Below are positions 36,311 through 44,420 of a stretch of 64,000 nucleotides of DNA, piece by piece (position 1 is the stretch's first letter; every line of letters begins with the position of its first letter). The notes under the pieces are model-generated. The model was given only the letters and a program-made list of their open reading frames with translations. It searched no databases and had not been told where the DNA came from. The stretch spans positions 62,001 to 126,000 of the forward strand of contig JADZAS010000013.1 in assembly GCA_020852515.1 (NCBI GenBank), given 5' to 3'. A program made the translations under genes and the position numbers. The stretch is from Phycisphaerales bacterium (GTDB lineage: Bacteria > Planctomycetota > Phycisphaerae > Phycisphaerales > UBA5793).

Positions 36311-36904
36311 ATGAAGCGATGGCTGCTGGCAAGCCTGGCGATCGTCATTCTCATGCTCGTCGCGCTCGTGTTCGTGGTGCGGGCGTTCATCGAGACGCCG
36401 CCGCCCGCCGTCGAGGTTCTGTCCGATGCGCGCCTGGCGCTGCACATCAACGAGATCGATCTCGCAACGTCGGGCGTGATTCTCGTCAGCATCGACAACC
36501 TGACCCAGCGCGACATCGACATCAACGCGATGCAACTGGGCAGGGCAATCTCCCGCTCGCTGCGCCTGTTCGACCCGACTGGCAACGAATACCACTGGGT
36601 GGACAGCAAGGGCCGGGTCGTGCGCGACGCCATCGCTTCAGACGAATCGTGGCAGTGGACCTGGGGCGGGTCTTCAGGCGACCGCACGCGCATTGAGGCC
36701 GGCCGCACGGAGAACTTCACCCTGGTCGTAAATCCCGAGAACGGTCTCGCGGCGAGCGAGTGGGTAGCACGCCTTCGCCGCACCCCGCCCTGGCTCACCT
36801 ACGTCATCGACTGCGAGATCCCCACGGTCGATCCGCAGACGGGCCAACCGGAGAACATCCGCACCACAGCCACCGGCGAAACCACCTACCTGCCCCGGCC
36901 GTAG
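36311..36904 (+). CDS. Membrane-anchored protein of unknown function
   Basis: This 197-residue protein starts at ATG 36311 behind GGGAAGGAACTGCG. A single N-terminal anchor (WLLASLAIVILMLVALVFVV) is followed by an exported domain of about 165 residues with an Ig-like look: INEIDLATSGVILVSIDNLT, LGRAISRSLRLFDPTGNEYH and RIEAGRTENFTLVVNPENG. It ends TTYLPRP. I cannot assign a family. TAGACT at 36255-36260 may be its -10 element. Confidence 0.68.
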   Translation: MKRWLLASLAIVILMLVALVFVVRAFIETPPPAVEVLSDARLALHINEIDLATSGVILVSIDNLTQRDIDINAMQLGRAISRSLRLFDPTGNEYHWVDSKGRVVRDAIASDESWQWTWGGSSGDRTRIEAGRTENFTLVVNPENGLAASEWVARLRRTPPWLTYVIDCEIPTVDPQTGQPENIRTTATGETTYLPRP

Positions 36905-37013
36905 CGGGCCGGCGAGGCGGTGATGCGTTGCAACCCCGCGGGCGATTGAGTCGAATACGCTGTCGGGCTCGCGACGGCATACTTCGACACGTCGCTGGCG
37001 ACGGGAGGCTTGC

Positions 37014-38603
37014 ATGCGAACACGGGCGCGACACTGGCTGGCGGTGCTGGTTGCGGCGGCGGCGGCGTGGGCGGCGTCGCCGGCGATGGGCGATGGCAAG
37101 TACTTCCGCACGCAGGTCGTGGCGCGCGACCCTTCGATCCCCCACCAGGCGGCGCTGATCTCGTACCGGGACGGCATTGAGACGCTCGTCGTGCAGTCCG
37201 CCGTGCAGGCCGAGGGCGAGCATGTCGCGTGGGTGCTGCCGCTGCCGGCGCAGCCGACGGCCATCGAAGCGGCAAGCCCGGGCACGATTGCGACGCTTCA
37301 ACAACTCGTCCAGCCGCGGCTCGTGCTCGAGCGCAACGTGACGCCGTGGATATTTGTGGCGCTGGCGGCGCTGGCCTGCTGCGGCATGATGCTGGTGGTG
37401 TCGCGGGCGCTGAGCAAGCACTCGGCTTGGGCACGCATTCTCATCTACGTGATTGCGTTCCCTTGCGTGCTGCTGGCCACTTCAGTGGGCGTACTTTTTC
37501 CGACCCTCGTGGCGAAGCCGCGCAGCATGGCGGCGGCCAATGCACAGCCGCAGCGCGGCGTTTCGATTCTCACGGATGAAACCGTCGGCTCGTACACCGT
37601 GACCGTGATCGCCGCCGAGGCGGGCTCTGAAGTGCGCGACTGGCTCAGTGAGAACGGGTTTGCATGCGATGATGCTGCCGGCGTGGTCATCGATCGGTAC
37701 GTCGCCGAGGGCTGGTGCTTTGCGACGGCGAAGATCCGCTGGTCGCCGGGGCAGACGCTCTCGCCGCACCCGCTCAAAGTCGTGTTTCCCGTCGACGAGG
37801 CCGTGTACCCGATGCGGCTGACGGGGGCAGGCGCCACGCAGCCGCTGGCGCTGGACCTGTTCATCATCGGCAGCGAGATGGCGGCAGCCCGCGATCTGAA
37901 GCAGTGGCGCTGCGAACGGCTCGTGCGCGATGCGGCTGCGAAGAACTGGTTTGACGAGGACGCGATCGTGTACGAAGGCGACCTAACGCAACTGCGCATC
38001 GGGCATCCGGTCATCGCGGCCTCGCTATGGGATGGCGCGACACTGACGCACTTGAGCGGGATGCTCTCACCGGCGCAGATGGCTCGCGATGATGTGCAAC
38101 TTCGATGGGAGCCGGCTCGGCCCTACCACCGCACTTTCTTCATCGGCCAAGCTGCGACCCTGCTCGGGGGCGTGGTGGGGATCGGCTTGGCGGCGCTGGC
38201 GTTTCTCGCCGCATCGCTGGCGGCGCTGCGCACGTCCTGGCGATTTGGAGGCGTCTGCAGATGGACGCTCGCACCTGGCTTAGCCGTGGCGGCGTTTTGC
38301 GCCCCGGCGTTCGCGTTACTCGCGCCGTCGGTTGAGACGGCGACGGAGCCGCACCATCCCATCGATCGGAAGATGGCGCAAAATCACGTGATGTATGAGT
38401 GGGACGATCTGCGCGAGCGCGGGGCTCTTGAGCGCGAGCAGTTCATTGCCCGGCTCCGAACAGAGTGGCCCGAGCACCTCCCGCGTGGCGATGTGCCCAT
38501 GGGCCTGGACATCCGCGAGGACGATTCAGGTTGGGACCTCATCTTCCACGACCGCGATGCAACGCCGACGGTGATGCGTCTCGACAGAGAACCGCCCGGC
38601 TGA
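37014..38603 (+). CDS. DUF2330 domain membrane protein
   Basis: This 529-residue protein starts behind GGGAGGCTTGC with a signal peptide (AVLVAAAAAWAASPAMG). The first part matches DUF2330: PHQAALISYRDGIETLVVQS and VAWVLPLPAQPTAIEAASPG. Membrane segments follow at about 105-160 (IFVALAALACCGMMLVV, IYVIAFPCVLLATSVGVLFP) and 375-450. The segment between is a second beta-rich exported domain. DUF2330 proteins are exported or membrane proteins of unknown function. Confidence 0.78.
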   Translation: MRTRARHWLAVLVAAAAAWAASPAMGDGKYFRTQVVARDPSIPHQAALISYRDGIETLVVQSAVQAEGEHVAWVLPLPAQPTAIEAASPGTIATLQQLVQPRLVLERNVTPWIFVALAALACCGMMLVVSRALSKHSAWARILIYVIAFPCVLLATSVGVLFPTLVAKPRSMAAANAQPQRGVSILTDETVGSYTVTVIAAEAGSEVRDWLSENGFACDDAAGVVIDRYVAEGWCFATAKIRWSPGQTLSPHPLKVVFPVDEAVYPMRLTGAGATQPLALDLFIIGSEMAAARDLKQWRCERLVRDAAAKNWFDEDAIVYEGDLTQLRIGHPVIAASLWDGATLTHLSGMLSPAQMARDDVQLRWEPARPYHRTFFIGQAATLLGGVVGIGLAALAFLAASLAALRTSWRFGGVCRWTLAPGLAVAAFCAPAFALLAPSVETATEPHHPIDRKMAQNHVMYEWDDLRERGALEREQFIARLRTEWPEHLPRGDVPMGLDIREDDSGWDLIFHDRDATPTVMRLDREPPG

Positions 38604-38810
38604 ACCGAACGGTTCGTGGTGCGCCCGGCACATCTTGGCGCAGAACGACTCGATGCACATCAAGCACCCGGGGCGGAGCAACGGGCTCATGCACCCCTTA
38701 CGCTTTGGCCGACAATGCACGGGCGCGCGTATCATCGACTGGCGCGGCACCATGAACTATCGGACCGCCAGACACTGACAACAGTCCCACCTCGGGGAGG
38801 ATGGCTCGAG

Positions 38811-39521
38811 ATGACCTTCAATCCGTTCCGCAGTGCCTTCAATCCTGATCAGTTCGACCCGGCTCATCCGGCGTCGAGCGATCCGCAGATCGCCGCAGCG
38901 GCCGTGCAGGCCCTGCCGCACCTGACCAACTCCGTGCACTACCAGCGCACGCGCGAGATGACGATCGATGAACTGCTGCTCGAAAACCGCGTGGTCTTTC
39001 TCATCGGCGAGATCAACTACAGCAGCGCGGCCCGCGTCATGATGCAGATGCTCTATCTGGACAACCAGAAAAAGGGCCAGGACATCAACCTCTACGTCAA
39101 CAGCCACGGCGGAACCGTGGATGACACCCTGGCGATCTACGACACCATGCAGTTCCTCTCGGCTGACGTGGCGACCTACTGCATCGGCCGGGCCTACTCG
39201 GGCGGGTCGATCATCCTCGCAGCCGGCACCAAGGACAAGCGCTACATCCTCCCCCACGCCAAGGTGATGATCCATCAGCCGCTGGGCGGCGTGGGCGGCC
39301 AGGCCGAGGATATCAAGATCCAGGCGGAGCAGATCATCAAGAGCAAGCGCATGCTCGCCGAAGTGCTCGCGAGCCACACCGGCCAGAGCGTCGAGCAGGT
39401 GCTCGCCGACTCGGAGCGCGACAAGTACTTCAGCGCCGAAGAGGCGAAGAACTACGGCCTCGTCGATGAAGTGCTCGCATTCGAACTCGACAAGGGCAAG
39501 AAGAAGGCGGCGTCGAGCTGA
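38811..39521 (+). CDS. clpP: ATP-dependent Clp protease proteolytic subunit ClpP1
   Basis: This 236-residue serine peptidase is about 30-40 residues longer than usual because of an N-terminal extension rich in Asp, Pro and Ala. The triad is complete: Ser130 in RAYSGGSII, His155 in VMIHQPLGG and Asp204 in SERDKYFSAEEA, with the same spacing as Ser97/His122/Asp171 of E. coli. The nucleophile elbow is unusual (YSGGS in place of ASMGA). ATG 38811 follows GGGGAGG. A second clpP follows after 81 bp, so the two probably form one transcript and perhaps a mixed tetradecamer. Confidence 0.95.
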   Translation: MTFNPFRSAFNPDQFDPAHPASSDPQIAAAAVQALPHLTNSVHYQRTREMTIDELLLENRVVFLIGEINYSSAARVMMQMLYLDNQKKGQDINLYVNSHGGTVDDTLAIYDTMQFLSADVATYCIGRAYSGGSIILAAGTKDKRYILPHAKVMIHQPLGGVGGQAEDIKIQAEQIIKSKRMLAEVLASHTGQSVEQVLADSERDKYFSAEEAKNYGLVDEVLAFELDKGKKKAASS

Positions 39522-39602
39522 CCGTCGCCGCGCGATCTCTCCCGCTTCACTGACCCACCCGCGGCAGCGCCCGCCGCGCCGCGATCACGCAAGGACCTGA
39601 AC

Positions 39603-40220
39603 ATGCCCAATCTCATTCCGATCGTCGTCGAACAGACCGGCCGCGGCGAACGCGCCTACGACATCTACTCGCGACTGCTCAAGGACCGCATCATCTTCCT
39701 CGGCGGAGGCGTCGATGACGAGGAAGCGAACGTGATCGTCGCGCAACTGCTCTTTCTCGCCAACGAAGACGCCAAGGCCGACATCCAGTTCTACATCAAC
39801 TCGCCGGGCGGCAGCGTGACGGCGGGCCTGGGCATCCTCGACACGATGAACTACATCCCCTGCGACGTAGCGACGTACTGCGTCGGCCAGGCGGCGTCGA
39901 TGGGCGCCGTGCTGCTCGCGGGCGGCACGCCGGGCAAGCGCTACTGCCTGCCCTCCAGCCGCGTGCTGCTCCACCAGCCGCTCATCGGCGGCGTCATGGA
40001 GGGCCAGGCAACGGACCTCGAGATCGAAGCTCGCGAGATGCTCCGGCTGCGCGAGATGCTCTACAAGGGACTGGCCAGAGCTACGGGTAAGAGTTTCGAG
40101 CAGATCGAAGCAGACTGCGACCGCAACAAGTGGCTCAGCGCCGACGAAGCAAAGCAGTACGGCCTGATCGACTCCGTGCTCACGCACACCGACATGGTGG
40201 GGACGAAGAAGGGCGAATGA
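39603..40220 (+). CDS. clpP: ClpP2, catalytic Asp replaced by Asn
   Basis: This 205-residue subunit has the normal ClpP length and the classic elbow [14 protein letters not shown] (Ser99) and LLHQPLIGG (His124). The position of the catalytic Asp (E. coli Asp171, in TERDRFLS) is held by Asn175 in DCDRNKWLS; a two-residue insertion after HQPL accounts for the offset. A Ser-His-Asn triad is known from Listeria ClpP1, which depends on a partner ClpP for activity. By analogy this subunit may need ClpP1 encoded upstream. AAGGA precedes the start. clpX is not in the window. Confidence 0.95.
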   Translation: MPNLIPIVVEQTGRGERAYDIYSRLLKDRIIFLGGGVDDEEANVIVAQLLFLANEDAKADIQFYINSPGGSVTAGLGILDTMNYIPCDVATYCVGQAASMGAVLLAGGTPGKRYCLPSSRVLLHQPLIGGVMEGQATDLEIEAREMLRLREMLYKGLARATGKSFEQIEADCDRNKWLSADEAKQYGLIDSVLTHTDMVGTKKGE

Positions 40221-40334
40221 CTCGAGTCGGCGCCGCGCCTGATCGCACGGCGCACCTTCCGGCTCCGCGTGAGATGGTTTTCCTGCCGCACGATCGGCTC
40301 TGGCGGCCGAGGTGATCCACGATATACTTGCCGC

Positions 40335-40586
40335 ATGGCGTGGACGGCTGGCAGGAATCGGGTGGCGTTCGGTGTGCGGCGCGCGGCGGCGCTGGCGGCA
40401 GCGGTGAGCGCGTGCGTCGCGATAACTTCGCTCACCACCGGCTGCACCAAGCCTCTGTTCCCCGATAATTACTCCCGGACCCAGTTCGACCAGTACGACC
40501 GCCTGCGCGGCGACTACGTCGAAGCGCGTCAGACGGACATGTACGGCAAGCCCGTGCCGGCGCTGAGGCAGCGGCTGCGACCGTAA
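40335..40586 (+). CDS. Small predicted lipoprotein
   Basis: This 83-residue protein has a signal peptide (AALAAAVSACVAITSLTTGC) ending in a weak lipobox with Cys. The mature part is short and polar: PDNYSRTQFDQYDRLRGDY and DMYGKPVPALRQRLRP. Similar short lipoproteins with an RTQYxxYDRLR...YGxxxPALRxRL pattern recur in Planctomycetota as far as I recall; function is unknown. TATACT at 40323-40328 lies 6 nt before ATG 40335, with no Shine-Dalgarno sequence, so the mRNA is probably leaderless. Confidence 0.7.
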   Translation: MAWTAGRNRVAFGVRRAAALAAAVSACVAITSLTTGCTKPLFPDNYSRTQFDQYDRLRGDYVEARQTDMYGKPVPALRQRLRP

Positions 40587-40749
40587 TCGCACCGGCGGCG
40601 GGAGCGAAGGTCCGATGAAACGGCGGGTTTGCCCGTGCGGCGCAAAATGGCCGGACCTTTCGCATTTTCGGAAAATCACAAAGTTTTTTCGTCGGCGGCG
40701 ACGATAGTTCCTTGGCGACCTGCACTGGTGGGGTACACTGAACGTGTCC

Positions 40750-41412
40750 ATGATTCCGACGAGCCGTTTCGACTTCGCATCCCGGCCGCACCGCCGCGCG
40801 CTGACGGTGTGGGCATCGTTCGTCGCGACCATGACGGTGCTCGGCGGCGTGCTGCTGCTCACCGATCAGGGCCCCCTGCCGCGCCTGGGTTCGAGCCAGC
40901 CGGCCTTGGGCGTCAACCTCGGCGCCCGCGCCATCGGCAGCGTGCTCGACACCGCGGCCCCGCTCAAGCAGGATCAGTGGCTCGAAATCGTGATCCACGA
41001 TTCAGGCAGCCAGCACGGCTCGGTCGAGAGCCTCGCCCGCCAGGCCCGATCGCTCGGACTCAAGGGCCTGGGCTACCACTTCGTCATCGGCAACGGCAAC
41101 GGCATGGGCGACGGCGAGCTGCACGTCGGCTACCGCTGGAACGAGCAGTTGGCTGGGGCTCACGTCGCCGGCCCCGATGCGGCGTGGCACAACGTGCACA
41201 GCGTGGCCATCTGCCTCGTGGGCAACGGGGAAGCCTCTCAATTCACCGACCGGCAGATGGCGCGTCTGGTCGATCTGGTGCGCGGTCTGCAGGAGCGGCT
41301 GAACATCGATCTCGACCATGTCCTGCTCAACTCGGCGATCACGGGCCAGTCCAGCCCCGGCCGACATTTCCCCGAGCAGCGATTTCGCGACCAACTTCGC
41401 TTGAACGGCTGA
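40750..41412 (+). CDS. Membrane-anchored amidase_2/PGRP-like protein, zinc site incomplete
   Basis: This protein has about 220 residues. One N-terminal membrane segment (ALTVWASFVATMTVLGGVLL) is followed by an amidase_2/peptidoglycan-recognition fold: LEIVIHDSGSQHGS with His83, GLGYHFVIGNGNG and VAICLVGNGEASQFTDRQM. In active amidases the last zinc ligands are His and Cys in GHxxxxxxxCPG; here that region reads LNSAITGQSSPGRHF, with Asn194 and Ser202. The enzyme may therefore bind but not cleave peptidoglycan. A GTG at 40744 is an alternative start, but TACACT at 40734-40739 fits ATG 40750 better. Confidence 0.82.
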   Translation: MIPTSRFDFASRPHRRALTVWASFVATMTVLGGVLLLTDQGPLPRLGSSQPALGVNLGARAIGSVLDTAAPLKQDQWLEIVIHDSGSQHGSVESLARQARSLGLKGLGYHFVIGNGNGMGDGELHVGYRWNEQLAGAHVAGPDAAWHNVHSVAICLVGNGEASQFTDRQMARLVDLVRGLQERLNIDLDHVLLNSAITGQSSPGRHFPEQRFRDQLRLNG

Positions 41413-41433
41413 GAATCGTCGCCTCGATCACCG

Positions 41434-41439
41434 TATAAT
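41434..41439 (+). promoter_or_regulatory. TATAAT -10 element upstream of the kinase
   Basis: A perfect TATAAT stands 176 bp before the kinase start. No good -35 hexamer lies 16-18 bp upstream; TTGAAC occurs 27 bp upstream, which is too far. Transcription from here would give a leader of about 170 nt with hairpins at 41480-41494 and 41520-41533. It also lies 7 nt before GTG 41447, which opens a 72-codon frame without protein-like composition. Confidence 0.45.
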
Positions 41440-41615
41440 CGGCTGCGTGGTGAGAGAAAGGCGATCCCCCGGCACAGGGTCTACGCCCCGTAGAGGTTTG
41501 GCATCAAGTCGTACCCGGATGGGACCGATCCCAAGGGATGGGCGTGGAAGTATCAGTGTCGGCAGGCTTGACCGGGAAAGCAGTGCGGCGTTAATGCCCC
41601 AAGCAGGACTGAGAC

Positions 41616-42518
41616 GTGAGTCAATCAGCGGTACAGCGAGAGTACACTGTGGCGCCCGGTACTGAGATTGCAGGCTTTCGCGTCCTCAAGGAACTCGGCA
41701 CCGGCGCCGCCTCGTTCCTGTACCTCGTCCAGGACCCTCGCTCCAAGCAGATCTGGGCCCTCAAGCACGTCCGCAAAGAGACAGAGAAAGACCAGCGCTT
41801 CCTCGATCAAACCGAGATCGAGTACTCGGTCGGCACGCAGCTGCGCCACCCGCACATCCGCCGGATCGAGCGCCTCATCAAGAACCGCCGCGTCCTTCGC
41901 GTCAGCGAGATGTTCCTGCTTCTCGAACTCGTCGATGGCATCGCGCTCGACAAACAGCCGCCGACGACCTTCATCGAGGCCGCCGACATCTTCACGCAGG
42001 TGGCCGACGGCCTGCTCTACATGCACAGCCGCGGCTTCGTGCACGCGGACATGAAGCCCAACAACGTCATCGTCACCGACGCCGGGCAGGCGAAGATCAT
42101 CGACTTGGGCCAGTCGTGCGCCGTGGGCACGATCAAAGATCGCATCCAGGGCACCATGGACTACATCGCGCCCGAGCAGGTCCACCGCCGCGCCATCACG
42201 CCCGCCACCGACGTGTACAACCTCGGCGCCACGATGTACTGGTGCGTGTGCGGCCGACACATCCCCACCGCCATGACCGATCGCACCGGTCTGGGCGTGG
42301 CCAAGGACGATCACCAGATCGACCGGCCGATTCCGCCCATCGAGATCAAGCCGAACATCAGCCAGGAGTTCAGCGATCTCATTCTCGACTGCGTCGATCC
42401 CGATCCGGATCGCCGTCCGACGATGGAAGCCGTGCGCAACCGGCTGCAGGTGATTCACCTCCGCCTCGAGACGGCCGAACGCCGGGCCAACGGGCTCATG
42501 CCGCCGACCGCAGACTGA
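41616..42518 (+). CDS. Serine/threonine protein kinase-like protein
   Basis: This 300-residue cytoplasmic protein starts at GTG 41616 behind CAGGACTGAGAC. It has a whole kinase domain: Gly loop LKELGTGAASFLYLV, the Lys of strand beta-3 in IWALKHVRKE, the catalytic loop FVHADMKPNNVIV (HAD at 143-145 in place of HRD), the metal Asp163 in IDLG (DLG in place of DFG), GTMDYIAPEQ and TDVYNLGATMYWCVCGRHIP. All catalytic residues are present, so it is probably active. There is no membrane segment or sensor domain, unlike many planctomycete kinases. Its target is unknown. Confidence 0.92.
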   Translation: MSQSAVQREYTVAPGTEIAGFRVLKELGTGAASFLYLVQDPRSKQIWALKHVRKETEKDQRFLDQTEIEYSVGTQLRHPHIRRIERLIKNRRVLRVSEMFLLLELVDGIALDKQPPTTFIEAADIFTQVADGLLYMHSRGFVHADMKPNNVIVTDAGQAKIIDLGQSCAVGTIKDRIQGTMDYIAPEQVHRRAITPATDVYNLGATMYWCVCGRHIPTAMTDRTGLGVAKDDHQIDRPIPPIEIKPNISQEFSDLILDCVDPDPDRRPTMEAVRNRLQVIHLRLETAERRANGLMPPTAD

Positions 42519-42588
42519 TCCGAAGCACCGTTCGATTGAAGTGATGTCGAAAGCCGATGGTCTCCCACCCTCTGCACACGACTCGCGG

Positions 42589-44013
42589 TCAATGCGCGTT
42601 CGGATGTCGGAATCCACGCAGGGCGGTCAGCCAGAGTATGCGCAGGTCGAACAGGACGGACCAGTTGCGGATGTAGTACAGGTCGTACTGGAGCCGCTTG
42701 CGGAGGCTCGTGTTGCCGCGCAGCCCGTTGACCTGGGCCCAGCCGGTCATGCCGGCCTTCACGTTCTGGCGGAGCATGTAGCCGCGCCAGTCTTCGCGGA
42801 AGTGTTCGAGCAGATCGAGCCGCTCGGGCCGGGGTCCGACGAGCGACATGTCGCTGCGAATGACGTTGAAGAGTTGTGGCAGCTCGTCGAGACTGGTATG
42901 GCGGAGCCAGGCGCCGATGCGCGTGATGCGCGCGTCGTCGCGCCGGGTCCACTCCTGCGTGCCGCGGCCGTTGACCGGCTCGACCGCGCCTGGCTGCATG
43001 GTCCGGAACTTGTAGATGCCAAAGGGACGCCCGCCCATGCTCGCGCGGTCCTGGCGGAAGAGCACCGGCCCGCCGTCTTCGAGCTTGACCAGCGCCGCGA
43101 TGAGCAGCATGAGCGGCGCGAAGATGATCAGGGCCGCGAAGCCGATTCCCAGATCGACCAGCCGCTTGGCGACCGCCCCGTAGCCGCTCAGCGGGCTCTG
43201 GCGCACGCTGAGCACCGGCATGCCTTCGAGTTCTGAAATGGCCAGATTGATGGGCATGTAGCGCGGGCTGACGTCGGGGATGATCCTCACCTCGACCGGA
43301 AAGCGCGACAGTTTCATCAGCACGCTGGGCAGCAGGTGCGAGCGGCTCTGGGGCAGGGCGATGATCACACCGTCCACCGGCCGCTGCTCGAGTATCGATT
43401 CAAGCGCATCGAGCCCGCCGCGCACCGGCCGCTCGAGGCACTTCTCGCGTCGGGTGGTGTCGTGATGGCTGATGAAGTAGGCGCAACTGATGCCGGTCCA
43501 ACTGTTGCGCAGGAACGTGTGGCAGGCGATCTGGCCAAGCCGGCCGGTGCCGATGATGGCCATGTGCCGCCGGTTCCAGCCGTGTTCGCGAAACGTCCGC
43601 AGCACGAGCCGGAACGAATAGCGGTGCACGGTCAGGCACGCCATGAGACACAGCGGCAGGGCGATGATCTCCAGCGTCGCCGTGTCGGCCTTGGCGTACG
43701 CGGGCAGGACGAGATTCCAGGCAAGAATGGTCAGCCCCCAGCCGACGAGCACGGCCTTGCCGATGTCAAGCAGTTCGCTGTCGAAACTGCGATCCCGACG
43801 CGGACGGTAAAGCCCGAACGCGGCCATGCACGCGAGCAGGATCGGCACGCCCGCCGTCAGCGCCAAGATCGACTGGCGGGAGAAGACGAGCACATGATCG
43901 CCCGACACCATCTTCCGGGCCAGCACGTGCGCGAGCGTGAAGCCGGCCACGAGGACGATAGTGTCAATCGCGCTGAGCAGTGAGACGAAGACGCGATGGC
44001 GTTCTTTGAGCAT
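42589..44013 (-). CDS. Undecaprenyl-phosphate sugar-1-phosphate transferase (WcaJ/EpsE type)
   Basis: This 474-residue membrane enzyme starts polysaccharide repeat units on undecaprenyl phosphate. The N-terminal half has four to five membrane helices and a CoA-binding-like domain (WNRRHMAIIGTGRLGQIACH). The C-terminal half is the bacterial sugar transferase domain: KRLVDLGIGFAALIIFAPLM, GGRPFGIYKFRTM, RRTSLDELPQ-type LRHTSLDELPQLFNVI, MSLVGPRPER and VKAGMTGWAQVNGLRGNT. The sugar donor is not clear. No other polysaccharide genes are adjacent. ATG 44013 follows GGAGAGAC. Confidence 0.92.
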   Translation of the reverse strand: MLKERHRVFVSLLSAIDTIVLVAGFTLAHVLARKMVSGDHVLVFSRQSILALTAGVPILLACMAAFGLYRPRRDRSFDSELLDIGKAVLVGWGLTILAWNLVLPAYAKADTATLEIIALPLCLMACLTVHRYSFRLVLRTFREHGWNRRHMAIIGTGRLGQIACHTFLRNSWTGISCAYFISHHDTTRREKCLERPVRGGLDALESILEQRPVDGVIIALPQSRSHLLPSVLMKLSRFPVEVRIIPDVSPRYMPINLAISELEGMPVLSVRQSPLSGYGAVAKRLVDLGIGFAALIIFAPLMLLIAALVKLEDGGPVLFRQDRASMGGRPFGIYKFRTMQPGAVEPVNGRGTQEWTRRDDARITRIGAWLRHTSLDELPQLFNVIRSDMSLVGPRPERLDLLEHFREDWRGYMLRQNVKAGMTGWAQVNGLRGNTSLRKRLQYDLYYIRNWSVLFDLRILWLTALRGFRHPNAH

Positions 44014-44420
44014 GTCTCTCCAACCCTGTCATCGGCGCGAGCGGCGCTCGGCGGCCAATGTTCGCCCTGCTGGGCTTGCGCGGATGCGCTCCGACGGCCC
44101 GGCTCGGATTGCACCTGGTTCTGCGGCCGAACGTGGCGCTCCGCAGGCGGCAAGCGTGCGGAGGTGCGGCCGGGGCGGGAAGGGGCGGCTGCCCACTCTC
44201 CCGTCTCAACAGCGCCGACTCGGTCGGCACTGCCGTGGCGAGGATAGCCCGCGGCGCCGCATCACTCCACCGACCGGTGATCAGGGAAAGCAACCTGAAG
44301 AAACGTTAATCTCCTCCTCCGGCAAGACATCGCGTCTAGACTGCATCGAACCGCGGCCGCCGCGAGCCTTCCAGCAAGACTGCGGCGGACTGCAAGTGAA
44401 AGAGATACGGGGAGAATGAC
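44014..44420. other. Divergent intergenic region
   Basis: These 407 bases separate the sugar transferase and a divergent exported-protein gene. The section 44040-44270 is very GC-rich with no plausible gene. Around 44285-44340 it becomes less GC-rich (AAGAAACGTTAATCTCC), a likely promoter region for the plus-strand gene, though no full hexamer pair is clear. GGGGAGAATGAC just before 44421 is a Shine-Dalgarno sequence. Confidence 0.4.

Noticed and set aside
41460-41600. Possible c-di-GMP (GEMM) riboswitch because of GGCACAGGGT
   Set aside because: The conserved GGACGCAAAGCC part and the tetraloop receptor are absent, so only a generic structured leader is reported.
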